A stretch of DNA of 64,000 bases from an uncultured Flavobacteriaceae bacterium (lineage in GTDB: Bacteria; Bacteroidota; Bacteroidia; Flavobacteriales; Flavobacteriaceae). Positions 45,949 to 54,202 of the stretch are shown one piece after another. The notes beneath the pieces were generated by a model. It made no database searches and was not told the DNA's origin. It worked only from the letters and a program-made list of their open reading frames with translations. Position numbers and translations under genes: made by a program. The stretch covers positions 496,001-560,000 of the forward strand of contig CALSPF010000001.1 in NCBI GenBank assembly GCA_943788165.1. The letters run 5' to 3'. The number at the start of each line of letters is the position of its first letter. Within the stretch, counting starts at the first letter, position 1.

Positions 45949-47511
45949 ATGAATAAACGAATTCTTACTCTAACCACACTTTTTTGCTTTTGCTCTATGC
46001 TGTTTTATGCTCAAACTGCAGAGGGGCCTTTTGATCAGTTGATCATTCGTGGAGTTACACTAATCAACGGGAATGGCTCACCACCACTAGGTCCAGTAGA
46101 TGTTGTAATAGAACAAAATAAAATCACTAAAGTAGCTACAGTAGGCTATCCCGGTGTGGTCATTAACCCAGAGAGACGTCCTCAACTTAAAGAAGGGGGG
46201 AAAGAAATCGACGCAACAGGAATGTATCTTTTACCTGGATTTATTGATATGCATGGGCATATTGGGGGAAAATCGCAGGGAGCTGACTGGGACTATGTCT
46301 TCAAATTGTGGCTAGCACACGGTGTAACTACAGTACGAGAGCCCAGTGGAAGAGGTCGTGATTGGGCCCTAGATTTGAGAGGAAAAAGTGAAAAAAATGA
46401 AATCATAGCCCCGCGAATTGTTCAATATACGGGTTTTGGTTCTGGAGCTAAATACGGGATTAACTCCCCCGAAGAAGCCCGTGAATGGGTGCGTGAGAAT
46501 GCCAAGGCAGGCTCTGATGGAATTAAATTTTTTGGTGCAGCACCCGAAATTATGGAGGCGGCTTTGGATGAAAATAATAAATTGGGATTGGGCTCTGCAT
46601 GCCATCATGCTCAGTTGAGTGTTGCGCGTTGGAATGTATTGCATTCGGCACGCGCAGGTTTAACCAGTATGGAACACTGGTACGGTTTACCGGAAGCGCT
46701 TTTTGATGATCGTACGGTGCAGGATTATCCATTGGATTACAATTACCAAAATGAACAGCATCGTTTTGAACAGGCGGGGAAATTATGGGAACAAGCCGCC
46801 AAGCCCTATTCTGAGCACTGGAATCGTGTCATGGAAGAATTGTTGGCGCTTGACTTTACACTTGACCCAACGTTTAATATCTATGAAGCCAGTCGTGATT
46901 TACAGCGTGCGCGACGTGCCGAATGGCATGAGGACTATACCTTGCCAAGTTTATGGCGTTTTTACCAGCCTTCTAAAATTTCCCATGGATCCTATTGGCA
47001 TTACTGGGGAACGGAACAAGAAATCTCCTGGCGAAAAAATTTCCAACTATGGATGACTTTTGTCAACGAATACAAAAATCGGGGAGGGCGAGTAACCACA
47101 GGTTCCGACTCTGGCTTTATCTTTCAGCTCTATGGCTTTGCCTATGTTCGGGAATTGGAATTATTACGCGAAGCTGGTTTCCATCCCTTGGAAGTAATTC
47201 GTTCGGCAACTTTGAATGGGGCAGAGGCCCTCAAAATGGATGATCAGATTGGATCAATTGAAGTGGGAAAATTAGCCGATATGATCTTGGTAGAGGCCAA
47301 CCCCCTCGAGAACCTAAAAGTATTGTATGGAACTGGTGCCATTAAACTCACCGAGGACAATAAGGTTGTTCGTGTTGGCGGTGTAAAATACACCATCAGC
47401 AACGGAGTGATTTATGATGCTAAAGCCTTGCTTCGTGAAGTAAAAGACATGGTAGATGTGGCCAAGGCTGAAGAGAACTTTGTGTTAAAACAGCCAGGTA
47501 TTTCGGACTAA
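45949..47511 (+). CDS. Secreted amidohydrolase-family protein (imidazolonepropionase-like)
   Basis: Metal-dependent hydrolase of 520 residues with a signal peptide (MNKRILTLTTLFCFCSMLFYAQ), so periplasmic or outer-membrane associated. Metal-site landmarks are HxH in LLPGFIDMHGHIGG, GIKFFGAAPE, the His candidates in SACHHAQLSVARW and TSMEHWYG, and the Asp in TTGSDSGFIFQLYGF. The C-terminus has LNGAEALKMDDQIGSIEVGK and LADMILVEANPLENL, typical of the composite beta-sandwich. Related proteins hydrolyse amides or peptides with cyclic leaving groups; the substrate here is unknown. It diverges from the giant gene and converges on the acyl-CoA cluster with a 33-nt gap, the only non-overlapping convergent junction in the window. 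Confidence 0.85.
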   Translation: MNKRILTLTTLFCFCSMLFYAQTAEGPFDQLIIRGVTLINGNGSPPLGPVDVVIEQNKITKVATVGYPGVVINPERRPQLKEGGKEIDATGMYLLPGFIDMHGHIGGKSQGADWDYVFKLWLAHGVTTVREPSGRGRDWALDLRGKSEKNEIIAPRIVQYTGFGSGAKYGINSPEEAREWVRENAKAGSDGIKFFGAAPEIMEAALDENNKLGLGSACHHAQLSVARWNVLHSARAGLTSMEHWYGLPEALFDDRTVQDYPLDYNYQNEQHRFEQAGKLWEQAAKPYSEHWNRVMEELLALDFTLDPTFNIYEASRDLQRARRAEWHEDYTLPSLWRFYQPSKISHGSYWHYWGTEQEISWRKNFQLWMTFVNEYKNRGGRVTTGSDSGFIFQLYGFAYVRELELLREAGFHPLEVIRSATLNGAEALKMDDQIGSIEVGKLADMILVEANPLENLKVLYGTGAIKLTEDNKVVRVGGVKYTISNGVIYDAKALLREVKDMVDVAKAEENFVLKQPGISD

Positions 47512-47544
47512 TGGACCGCATTCAATCCGACAAGATATTATTGT

Positions 47545-48666
47545 TTAATAACCGTTCAGACGTGCACAACGATCCAAATGATAATTATAATCTCCAAACA
47601 AACGCTGCGCAACACGTGCTCGTTTGAAGTAAAAACCAATGTTTACGTCATCTGTGACACCAATTCCTCCATGCATTTGCATGGCTTCGTTGGTAACGAT
47701 TTTGATCGTTTCCCCAAGTTTTGCTTTGGCTAAACTGGCTAATTCATCTAGATTTACTGCACTTTCGTCTAGACCCTGTAGGGCTTTGATGACAATGCTT
47801 TTACACAATTCGATTTCGCAAAAGAGTTTTGCCGCTCGATGCTGTAAGGCTTGGTAAGTTCCAATGCGTTTTCCAAATTGTTGGCGTTCTTGAAGGTAGG
47901 CCACAGTTTGCCCGAAGGCTTCCGTAATCATACCCAACATTTCAGCTGCCAAGCAAATCGCAGCAGTATTGTTGATAAGATTCAAGAGTTCATCTCCTTT
48001 GCCTGTTTCACAAATGCGTTGCGAGCTGCCCACATTAACGTCCTTGAATTCAACCTGAGCATAGGTACCTGCATCCAACAATACTTCGGTGGTTATTGCC
48101 ATTCCTTTACAGTTTGCATCGACTAAAAACAAGCCAACTTCTCCCTCATCTGTTTTTGCAACCACAACAAAACCATCTGCCCCAGCTCCATCAACAACCA
48201 TTTTTTTATGCCCATTGATTACATATCCCTCTGCTGTTTCTATTGCAGTCGTAGCTATGTTGGAAGGGTCAAAGTAACTTTGTTCATCTTGTGCAAAGGC
48301 AAGCCGTTTAGTTCCGTTCATCAAGGCGGGAATCCATGTAGATTTTAACCCTTGATTGGTTGAATTTACTAGTGCTGTTCCAGCAAGTACGATGGAAGAA
48401 AATAAAGGCGCTTTAGTTAAGGATTTACCCATTTCTTCCATGACCTGTCCAAGACCGACATATCCAAAATCTAAACCGTTGTATTCTTCTGGAATGGTCA
48501 ATGCTGTCCAGCCCATTTCAACAATCTCTTGCCAAAGCTCTTCGTCAAAAGCTTGGTAGTTATTATCACGCAGTGATCTAAATTGCTCGACTGGAGCATT
48601 CATTGCTAAAAATTCATTGGCAGAATCTTTGAGCATTTTTTGTTCTTCGTTTAATATAAGTGCCAT
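47545..48666 (-). CDS. Acyl-CoA dehydrogenase family protein, subunit lacking the catalytic Glu
   Basis: A 373-residue acyl-CoA dehydrogenase fold: MALILNEEQKMLKDSANEFL, ALTIPEEYNGLDFGYVGLGQ, GYVINGHKKMVVDGAGADGF and MQMHGGIGVTDDVNIGFYFK. Where a normal enzyme has the catalytic Glu in YEGT, this one reads LFGDYNYH, so it should not abstract the alpha proton by itself. It lies 10 nt after a full-length acyl-CoA dehydrogenase gene whose Glu is present (48677-49870). Such pairs form alpha2beta2 enzymes in actinobacterial steroid side-chain degradation, and I infer the same here. It is the last gene of the minus-strand catabolic cluster. Confidence 0.88.
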   Translation of the reverse strand: MALILNEEQKMLKDSANEFLAMNAPVEQFRSLRDNNYQAFDEELWQEIVEMGWTALTIPEEYNGLDFGYVGLGQVMEEMGKSLTKAPLFSSIVLAGTALVNSTNQGLKSTWIPALMNGTKRLAFAQDEQSYFDPSNIATTAIETAEGYVINGHKKMVVDGAGADGFVVVAKTDEGEVGLFLVDANCKGMAITTEVLLDAGTYAQVEFKDVNVGSSQRICETGKGDELLNLINNTAAICLAAEMLGMITEAFGQTVAYLQERQQFGKRIGTYQALQHRAAKLFCEIELCKSIVIKALQGLDESAVNLDELASLAKAKLGETIKIVTNEAMQMHGGIGVTDDVNIGFYFKRARVAQRLFGDYNYHLDRCARLNGY

Positions 48667-48676
48667 AGGATATGCG

Positions 48677-49870
48677 TTAAGAAGGTAAGTTTAAAATGCG
48701 TTTTGAAATAATACCCAATTGAATTTCGGAGGTTCCTCCCTCAATGGTATTTCCTTTCGATCGACAGAATAAGCGCGCCTGCACCTTTGCGTCTTCGTTT
48801 TCGCTTTCCCAAACCAATCCATCACTGCCCGTAATGGCTGTCAGTAATTCCATACGCGACACATTTTGTTCTGTTCCATAGTACTTGAAAAAAGAAGATA
48901 AAGCACCAGCATTTACCCCTGTTTTAGCCTCGTCCATTATGCGCTGAATCGTCATTTCAAAGATGGAATCGTTCATTCCTTGAACCGCAATCTCAGAACG
49001 TAAAACGGGATCTGCCAATGTGCCATCGCGAAGAGGTAAATTTTCTTTGGCGATTTCATGTAATTCGCGTCTAACATCGGTTTCCCCTACACCGCCAATC
49101 ATTTGACGTTCGTGGGTTAAAAGATATTTTGCGATGGTCCAACCGTCGTTTAGAGTTCCGATAAGGTTTTCTTTCGGGACTTTCACATTGTCGAAAAAAG
49201 TTTCACAAAATGGAGATTTTCCACTGATTAATTTGATAGGACGAGTACTCACACCTTCAGAGGCCATATCAATCAATAAAAAGCTAATTCCATTGTGTTT
49301 TGGTGCATCAAAATCGGTACGTACTAAGCAAAAAATCCAATCCGATTTGTCTGCATAAGAGGTCCATACTTTGGATCCATTGATGAGGTAGTGATCTCCC
49401 TTATCTTCAGCTTTAGTTTGCAGTCCGGCCAAGTCACTTCCTGCATTGGGTTCACTATAGCCTTGACACCACCATGTTTTTCCGGCAGTTATTTCGGGTA
49501 AGAAGCGCATTTTTTGTTCCTCGCTGGCAAATTTATGCAAGGCAGGACCTAGCATAGAAATTCCAAAACTAAAAATGGGTTTTCTGCAGCCCAAACGCGT
49601 CATCTCCTGAGTGAGAATATTGTTTTCTGCATCAGAAAGACCACCCCCTCCATATTTGGTATCCCAATAGGGCACAATCCATTTCTTTTCCAGCATTTTT
49701 TCAAACCAAATCTTTTGGTCTTCATTTTGAAAAGTGGCATTTCGTCCGCCCCAGAAAAAATCGCCAGAATCCTTGACGGGTGTGCGCATGCTCGCTGGAC
49801 AATTTTCTTCCAGCCATTTTCTTGTTTCAAGTCTAAAATCTTCTAACGCTGTCTTCATCGTCGTTTCCAT
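48677..49870 (-). CDS. Acyl-CoA dehydrogenase family protein, catalytic subunit
   Basis: FAD-dependent oxidation of acyl-CoA to 2-enoyl-CoA. The 397-residue protein has WWCQGYSEPNAGSDLAGLQT (FAD and substrate contacts), GDHYLINGSKVWTSYADKSD, HERQMIGGVGE and, near the C-terminus, NTIEGGTSEIQLGIISKRIL with the catalytic base at Glu377. An Asn/Trp-rich N-terminal region (YWDTKYGGGGLSDAENNILT) resembles FadE-type steroid or long-chain dehydrogenases. It probably pairs with the Glu-less protein encoded 10 nt downstream and follows the kinase gene by 15 nt. Confidence 0.9.
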   Translation of the reverse strand: METTMKTALEDFRLETRKWLEENCPASMRTPVKDSGDFFWGGRNATFQNEDQKIWFEKMLEKKWIVPYWDTKYGGGGLSDAENNILTQEMTRLGCRKPIFSFGISMLGPALHKFASEEQKMRFLPEITAGKTWWCQGYSEPNAGSDLAGLQTKAEDKGDHYLINGSKVWTSYADKSDWIFCLVRTDFDAPKHNGISFLLIDMASEGVSTRPIKLISGKSPFCETFFDNVKVPKENLIGTLNDGWTIAKYLLTHERQMIGGVGETDVRRELHEIAKENLPLRDGTLADPVLRSEIAVQGMNDSIFEMTIQRIMDEAKTGVNAGALSSFFKYYGTEQNVSRMELLTAITGSDGLVWESENEDAKVQARLFCRSKGNTIEGGTSEIQLGIISKRILNLPS

Positions 49871-49885
49871 AAGGTGTTTAGTTGA

Positions 49886-50965
49886 TTAAAATAAGTGATC
49901 AATTTTCTTTTTTTGTATCGCTTGTTGGGCCACTAATCCATACAGCGCTACTATTTTGTCTAAGTCTTTAAAACGGGGGTCTTGGGTATGTCCAAGGGAA
50001 TATCTGTAATAGATTTGTTGCACAATTACAGCAATCTTGAATAGCCCGAAAACAAAATAAAACACAATATTATCTACGGGGCTACCGCTCTTTTTCGCAT
50101 ACATTTCGACCACTTCTCCTCGGGTTGGGTTTCCCAATTGAGTGGTCAAATTAAGTTGATTTGATGCCAAAATATCCGGATCTGTATGATGAATCCAATA
50201 GCCTAGGGTGGTCCCTAAATCCATTAAAGGGTCACCAATCGTGGTCATTTCCCAATCCAAGACTGCTTTTATATTCATCTCTTTGTCAGGAGTTAAGACT
50301 AAATTGTCGTATTTAAAATCGTTATGAACTAAGCTTGCACCAAATTGTTTGGGCATATTTTTATTCAACCACAAAGCTGTTTTTTCCATTTCTGGATGCT
50401 CTTGGGTTTTTGCCTTTTGATAACGTTTGCTCCATCCCACAACTTGACGCTCAACATATCCTTCAGGATTTCCCAAGTCACCCAAGCCAATGGCTTTATA
50501 CTCCAGTTGATGTAATTCTACCAGGGTGTCCACCAAATTACCGGAAAGAGATTTGAACTGTGCTTCTGTGGGCATTTGATCTTGTGGAGTAGCGGCCCGT
50601 AAAATGGTTCCTTCTACCCGTTCCATGAGATAAAATGGGGCATCTAAAACCGTTAATTCTTCACAAAATACAATCGGCTTAGGTGCTTTTCCATAATTGC
50701 CTTCAAGTGCTGTGAGTATCTTGTATTCTCGGGACATATCGTGTCCAGATTTTACGTTCGCGCCAAATGGAGGCCTACGGAGGACATAGTCTATTCCGGC
50801 AAAATGGATCAAATAAGTCAAATTTGAAAACCCAGAGGGAAACTGTTGTACCCTTAGTTCACCACTTTCTTCTCCCAATACTTTTTTTAAATAGCTTTTG
50901 AGTGCTTCCTCGTTTAAGCCCTCACCCTTGCGGACTTCTTTCGCTTTATCTAAACCTACTCCCAT
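49886..50965 (-). CDS. APH-family phosphotransferase (ACAD10/11 kinase-domain and LvaA-like)
   Basis: Predicted small-molecule kinase, 359 residues. The aminoglycoside-phosphotransferase fold is clear: FPSGFSNLTYLIHFAGIDYV, LRRPPFGANVKSGHDMSREY, APFYLMERVEGTILR, the catalytic loop SLVHNDFKYDNLVL (HxDxxxxN) and the metal motif VLDWEMTTIGDPLMDLGTTL. This subfamily sits with acyl-CoA dehydrogenases in many bacteria. In mammals it is the N-terminal domain of ACAD10/11, and in the Pseudomonas levulinate pathway LvaA phosphorylates 4-hydroxyvaleryl-CoA; both points are from memory. By analogy it may phosphorylate the gamma-hydroxyl of a 4-hydroxyacyl-CoA. The gene abuts the upstream dehydratase gene with no gap. 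Confidence 0.85.
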   Translation of the reverse strand: MGVGLDKAKEVRKGEGLNEEALKSYLKKVLGEESGELRVQQFPSGFSNLTYLIHFAGIDYVLRRPPFGANVKSGHDMSREYKILTALEGNYGKAPKPIVFCEELTVLDAPFYLMERVEGTILRAATPQDQMPTEAQFKSLSGNLVDTLVELHQLEYKAIGLGDLGNPEGYVERQVVGWSKRYQKAKTQEHPEMEKTALWLNKNMPKQFGASLVHNDFKYDNLVLTPDKEMNIKAVLDWEMTTIGDPLMDLGTTLGYWIHHTDPDILASNQLNLTTQLGNPTRGEVVEMYAKKSGSPVDNIVFYFVFGLFKIAVIVQQIYYRYSLGHTQDPRFKDLDKIVALYGLVAQQAIQKKKIDHLF

Positions 50966-52480
50966 TTATGTTGTTTTAAAAACGCGTTCAAAATAATCGC
51001 CTAGTTCATTGACAATCGCCTGCGAGTCGTCTACCTCAATTCCGGCCAATATTTTCGCCAATCGTTTTTTGTATTCCAATTGCATCATACGTCCAATTTG
51101 AATGCGTTGAGCTTGCGGAGATCCTGCTCCATGGATGCTCTCAGTTAAGTAACCAACGGCATTTCTACCCATGGTCATGTTTTCAATTAAGCGTAAAATA
51201 CGAATCCGTTCTTCGGTTGAGAATTGGTCATTTCCGCGTAAATATTTGTGCAATAGCTTCCCTATTTCTGGGTGATTCAAATCTTTCTCGGATGGGAGTG
51301 TAGACACAAATCCACCAGCTAAATCCTGTGCAATCTGGGCTATTTCATAGGGCATTTTGGTGACATGATGTTTGCATACATTGGCCAACATATCGTCACA
51401 TTGATAATTTCCAGCCTTGGTAGGATACCCCTGATGTGAGGAGGCAATCCCAGTCGCATATACGGTTTCGTTAAGATGCGACATTTGTACTAGTTTGTCT
51501 TTGATGTGCGATGCATTGGGCACTCCATTCATCTCAGTAACGGCAGCTGCAGCACCAATAAGGACATCTCCAACTCCAGATTTGCATACATAGCTTCTGC
51601 GGTGAAAGGTGGTAAATCGTTCTACCAGCATGGCAGCGAATTCATGTTCCCCATTCATGTAGATGTTTTCGTTTGCAATAAAAACATGGTCAAATAAAAC
51701 CATGGCTTCTTGTCCGCCATATTGCGCATTTCCAACATCAATATTACCTTCTTCCATGCTACGTGTATCGCAAGATTGTCGGCCATATACATAAGTAATT
51801 CCCTCTGCAGTAACGGGTAAAGAGCCCACAATTGCATAGTCTTTGTCTTTTTCACCCAAGCGCATGGTGGGCATCACCATTAAATAATGTGAATTGATAC
51901 AGCCAGTTTGGTGTGCCTTTGCTCCACTAACATATACACCCTCATTTGTTCGTTTGGTGACATGTAAAAACAGATCAGGATCAGTTTGTTCATGTGGGGC
52001 TAAATTTCGATCGCCTTTTACATCTGTCATGGCGCCACCAAGGACCAGGTTTTCTCGGTGCATCTCGGTTAAAAATGACTTGAGTTTTAGGTGGTAATTT
52101 GTTCCCAAAGTTTCATCCATTTCAAAGGTCACGGAGTAAAGCGCATTAAATGCGTCCATTCCTACACAGCGTTGAAAACAAGTTCCGGTGAGCTGCCCCA
52201 ATTTGCGTTGCATTTTATTTTGAAGCACTAAATCTTTCGCAGAAGTACACACGTGTAAGAACCGGCTTACGCGTTCTCCCGTAAAGGGCGAAATAACACT
52301 TGCTAAGTCAGGATTTTCAATGGCTAAATCGTAGGTTTTGGCAATTGCATTAATCGAAGGTCGAATCATGGGATGATCGACAGGTTCTTTCACTTTTTCG
52401 CCAAAGAGGTATACCGTTAAATTTCGATTCCGTAAAGAGTCGATATAGGATGCTCCGTCTATGATTTTATTTAAGCCCAT
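50966..52480 (-). CDS. 4-hydroxybutyryl-CoA dehydratase-like flavo/iron-sulfur protein (HpaB/AbfD superfamily)
   Basis: A 504-residue member of the 4-hydroxyphenylacetate-3-hydroxylase/AbfD fold. It carries Cys101 and Cys105 (TGTCFQRCVGMDAFNALYS) and His293 with Cys299 (FTTFHRRSYVCKSGVGDVLI). These align closely with the four [4Fe-4S] ligands I recall for Clostridium 4-hydroxybutyryl-CoA dehydratase (Cys99, Cys103, His292, Cys299). The His-to-Cys spacing is one residue shorter. Flavin-dependent monooxygenases of the superfamily lack these cysteines. A radical dehydration of a 4-hydroxyacyl-CoA, or a related isomerisation, is therefore likely; the exact substrate is unknown. The gene directly abuts the kinase gene and follows an ACAD11-like gene by 2 nt. 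Confidence 0.85.
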   Translation of the reverse strand: MGLNKIIDGASYIDSLRNRNLTVYLFGEKVKEPVDHPMIRPSINAIAKTYDLAIENPDLASVISPFTGERVSRFLHVCTSAKDLVLQNKMQRKLGQLTGTCFQRCVGMDAFNALYSVTFEMDETLGTNYHLKLKSFLTEMHRENLVLGGAMTDVKGDRNLAPHEQTDPDLFLHVTKRTNEGVYVSGAKAHQTGCINSHYLMVMPTMRLGEKDKDYAIVGSLPVTAEGITYVYGRQSCDTRSMEEGNIDVGNAQYGGQEAMVLFDHVFIANENIYMNGEHEFAAMLVERFTTFHRRSYVCKSGVGDVLIGAAAAVTEMNGVPNASHIKDKLVQMSHLNETVYATGIASSHQGYPTKAGNYQCDDMLANVCKHHVTKMPYEIAQIAQDLAGGFVSTLPSEKDLNHPEIGKLLHKYLRGNDQFSTEERIRILRLIENMTMGRNAVGYLTESIHGAGSPQAQRIQIGRMMQLEYKKRLAKILAGIEVDDSQAIVNELGDYFERVFKTT

Positions 52481-52482
52481 TT

Positions 52483-53664
52483 TTATGCACGTTTGTGTTT
52501 CTTTAAAATAGCACGAGCGAGTCTACTCTTGTGCACTTCATCTGCGCCGTCATATATACGGGCTGCACGTTCGTGTCTGTAATAAAAAGATAGAATGGTG
52601 TCGTCTGTTACACCCAGTGCTCCGTGGACTTGAATGGCACAGTCCACTACTTTTTGCATAACGTTGGCGCAGTAAAATTTGATAATAGAAATTTCGGCAC
52701 GTGAGTTTGAAGCCCCTATGGTATCAATTTTATATGCAGCATCTTGAATAAGTAATCGTGCAGCATTGATTTCTGCCCGGCATTCGGCGATCCAATTTTG
52801 AATGGTTTGCTTGTCGCCCAGAGTTTCTCCCGGAGCGATTTCACGACTTATGGCACGTTCACACATCATATCAAACGAACGCTCGCATATTCCCATCCAA
52901 CGCATACAGTGATGAATACGTCCAGGGCCAAGTCGTTTTTGAGCAATGGCAAAACCTGCGCCATCTTCTCCTAAGACATTGGTGAGGGGAACACGGCAAT
53001 TGTTGAACTTTATCTCTGCATGACTTTCCCAACCTCCTCCGGGATGTCCCATGATGGATACGTTACGGATAAATTCAAAGCCTGGAGTATCTAAAGGAAC
53101 AATGATTTGACTGGCTCGTTCATGTCGATTATCTCCATCGGGGTCTGTGACTAACATGGCAATGGCAAAGCTAGCTCCGTCGCAACTTGAGGTAAACCAT
53201 TTGTGCCCATTGATGACGTATTCATTGCCTTCTTTTAAAGCAGTTGAACTCATTTTTACCGGATTTGACCCTGCATTGTTGGGTTCGGTCATGGCAAAAC
53301 AACTTCTAATTTCACCGCGTAGTAGCGGTTTTAAATAGGTTTCTTTCTGCGCTTCAGTTCCAAACTCGATAAGAATTTCCATGTTTCCCGCATCGGGTGC
53401 CTGACAGTTAAAGCAGTAATGACCATAAGGACTTCCGCCCAAAATCTCAGAAACTTCCCCATGTTGTGCATTGCTTAAGCCGAGCCCTCCATATTCATTT
53501 GGTACTTGTGGGAGCCATAAACCACGACGTTTTACTTCTTCACGGAGCTCATTTAATTTGGGTAGTTTTTCTTCCCACTCACAATTTAATATCCAAGGTT
53601 CCAAAGTGTATAGTTCTTCTTTAACAAAGCTTCGGATTTGGTCTTTTATTTCTTCAAAGTTCAT
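52483..53664 (-). CDS. ACAD11-like acyl-CoA dehydrogenase family protein
   Basis: A 393-residue flavoprotein with the features of the ACAD10/11 dehydrogenase domain: LPQVPNEYGGLGLSNAQHGE, CFAMTEPNNAGSNPVKM, MGHPGGGWESHAEIKFNNCR, the characteristic RLGPGRIHHCMRWMGICE, then TIQNWIAECRAEINAARLLI. The C-terminal ARIYDGADEVHKSRLARAIL has Asp372 where classical dehydrogenases have the catalytic Glu; human ACAD11 reads DGPDEVH at this place, from memory. Together with the APH kinase encoded two genes downstream it reconstitutes the two halves of ACAD11, which dephosphorylates 4-phosphoacyl-CoA to enoyl-CoA. Plain dehydrogenation remains possible. Confidence 0.88.
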   Translation of the reverse strand: MNFEEIKDQIRSFVKEELYTLEPWILNCEWEEKLPKLNELREEVKRRGLWLPQVPNEYGGLGLSNAQHGEVSEILGGSPYGHYCFNCQAPDAGNMEILIEFGTEAQKETYLKPLLRGEIRSCFAMTEPNNAGSNPVKMSSTALKEGNEYVINGHKWFTSSCDGASFAIAMLVTDPDGDNRHERASQIIVPLDTPGFEFIRNVSIMGHPGGGWESHAEIKFNNCRVPLTNVLGEDGAGFAIAQKRLGPGRIHHCMRWMGICERSFDMMCERAISREIAPGETLGDKQTIQNWIAECRAEINAARLLIQDAAYKIDTIGASNSRAEISIIKFYCANVMQKVVDCAIQVHGALGVTDDTILSFYYRHERAARIYDGADEVHKSRLARAILKKHKRA

Positions 53665-53701
53665 ACGTCGTTGGTGTTATTCGTAATTAATTTATAATTG
53701 T

Positions 53702-54193
53702 TTAAGCAGGTGCGTTATATGCAATGGCAATAAATTCGGCCACACAGGCAGGTTTTTCTTCTCCTTTTAATTCAAAGACAATCTTCATTTTGTATTTGGC
53801 TCCGCCAGGAATTGGGTCACATTCGAGTAAAGAAACACGTCCACGTAAGGAGGCGCCAGATTTGGTGGCATTGGGAAAACGCACTTTATCTAGGCCGTAG
53901 TTAACTCCCATAGCTATGTTCTTAATTGAAAAGGCATCATACGAGATTTTTGAGGCAAGCGACAAAACCAAAAAGCCATGTGCAACGGTTTCTTTGTATG
54001 GAGAAAAGTTGGCGCTTTTTTCTTGATCGATATGAATCCATTGTCGGTCTTCTGTAGCTTCTGCAAATTGATTGATGCGTTCTTGTTCCATGGTCATCCA
54101 TTCGGTCAATCCAAGTTCTTTTCCAATATAACTTTGGAGTTCGCTCAAGTCATTAATAGTTGTTGAATAGGGGGTATTTGTGGGTTGTTCCAT
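53702..54193 (-). CDS. MaoC-family (R)-specific enoyl-CoA hydratase
   Basis: A 163-residue hot-dog-fold hydratase adding water to trans-2-enoyl-CoA to give (R)-3-hydroxyacyl-CoA. The hydratase-2 motif is visible: FAEATEDRQWIHIDQEKSAN followed by ETVAHGFLVLSLAS, with the catalytic Asp and His. Length fits single-domain PhaJ-type enzymes. It lies between the ACAD11-like and SDR genes (37 and 9 nt gaps) and supplies the hydration step of the pathway. The following SDR is a natural partner for the (R)-3-hydroxy product. Confidence 0.9.
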   Translation of the reverse strand: MEQPTNTPYSTTINDLSELQSYIGKELGLTEWMTMEQERINQFAEATEDRQWIHIDQEKSANFSPYKETVAHGFLVLSLASKISYDAFSIKNIAMGVNYGLDKVRFPNATKSGASLRGRVSLLECDPIPGGAKYKMKIVFELKGEEKPACVAEFIAIAYNAPA

Positions 54194-54202
54194 TGGTTTG
54201 TT

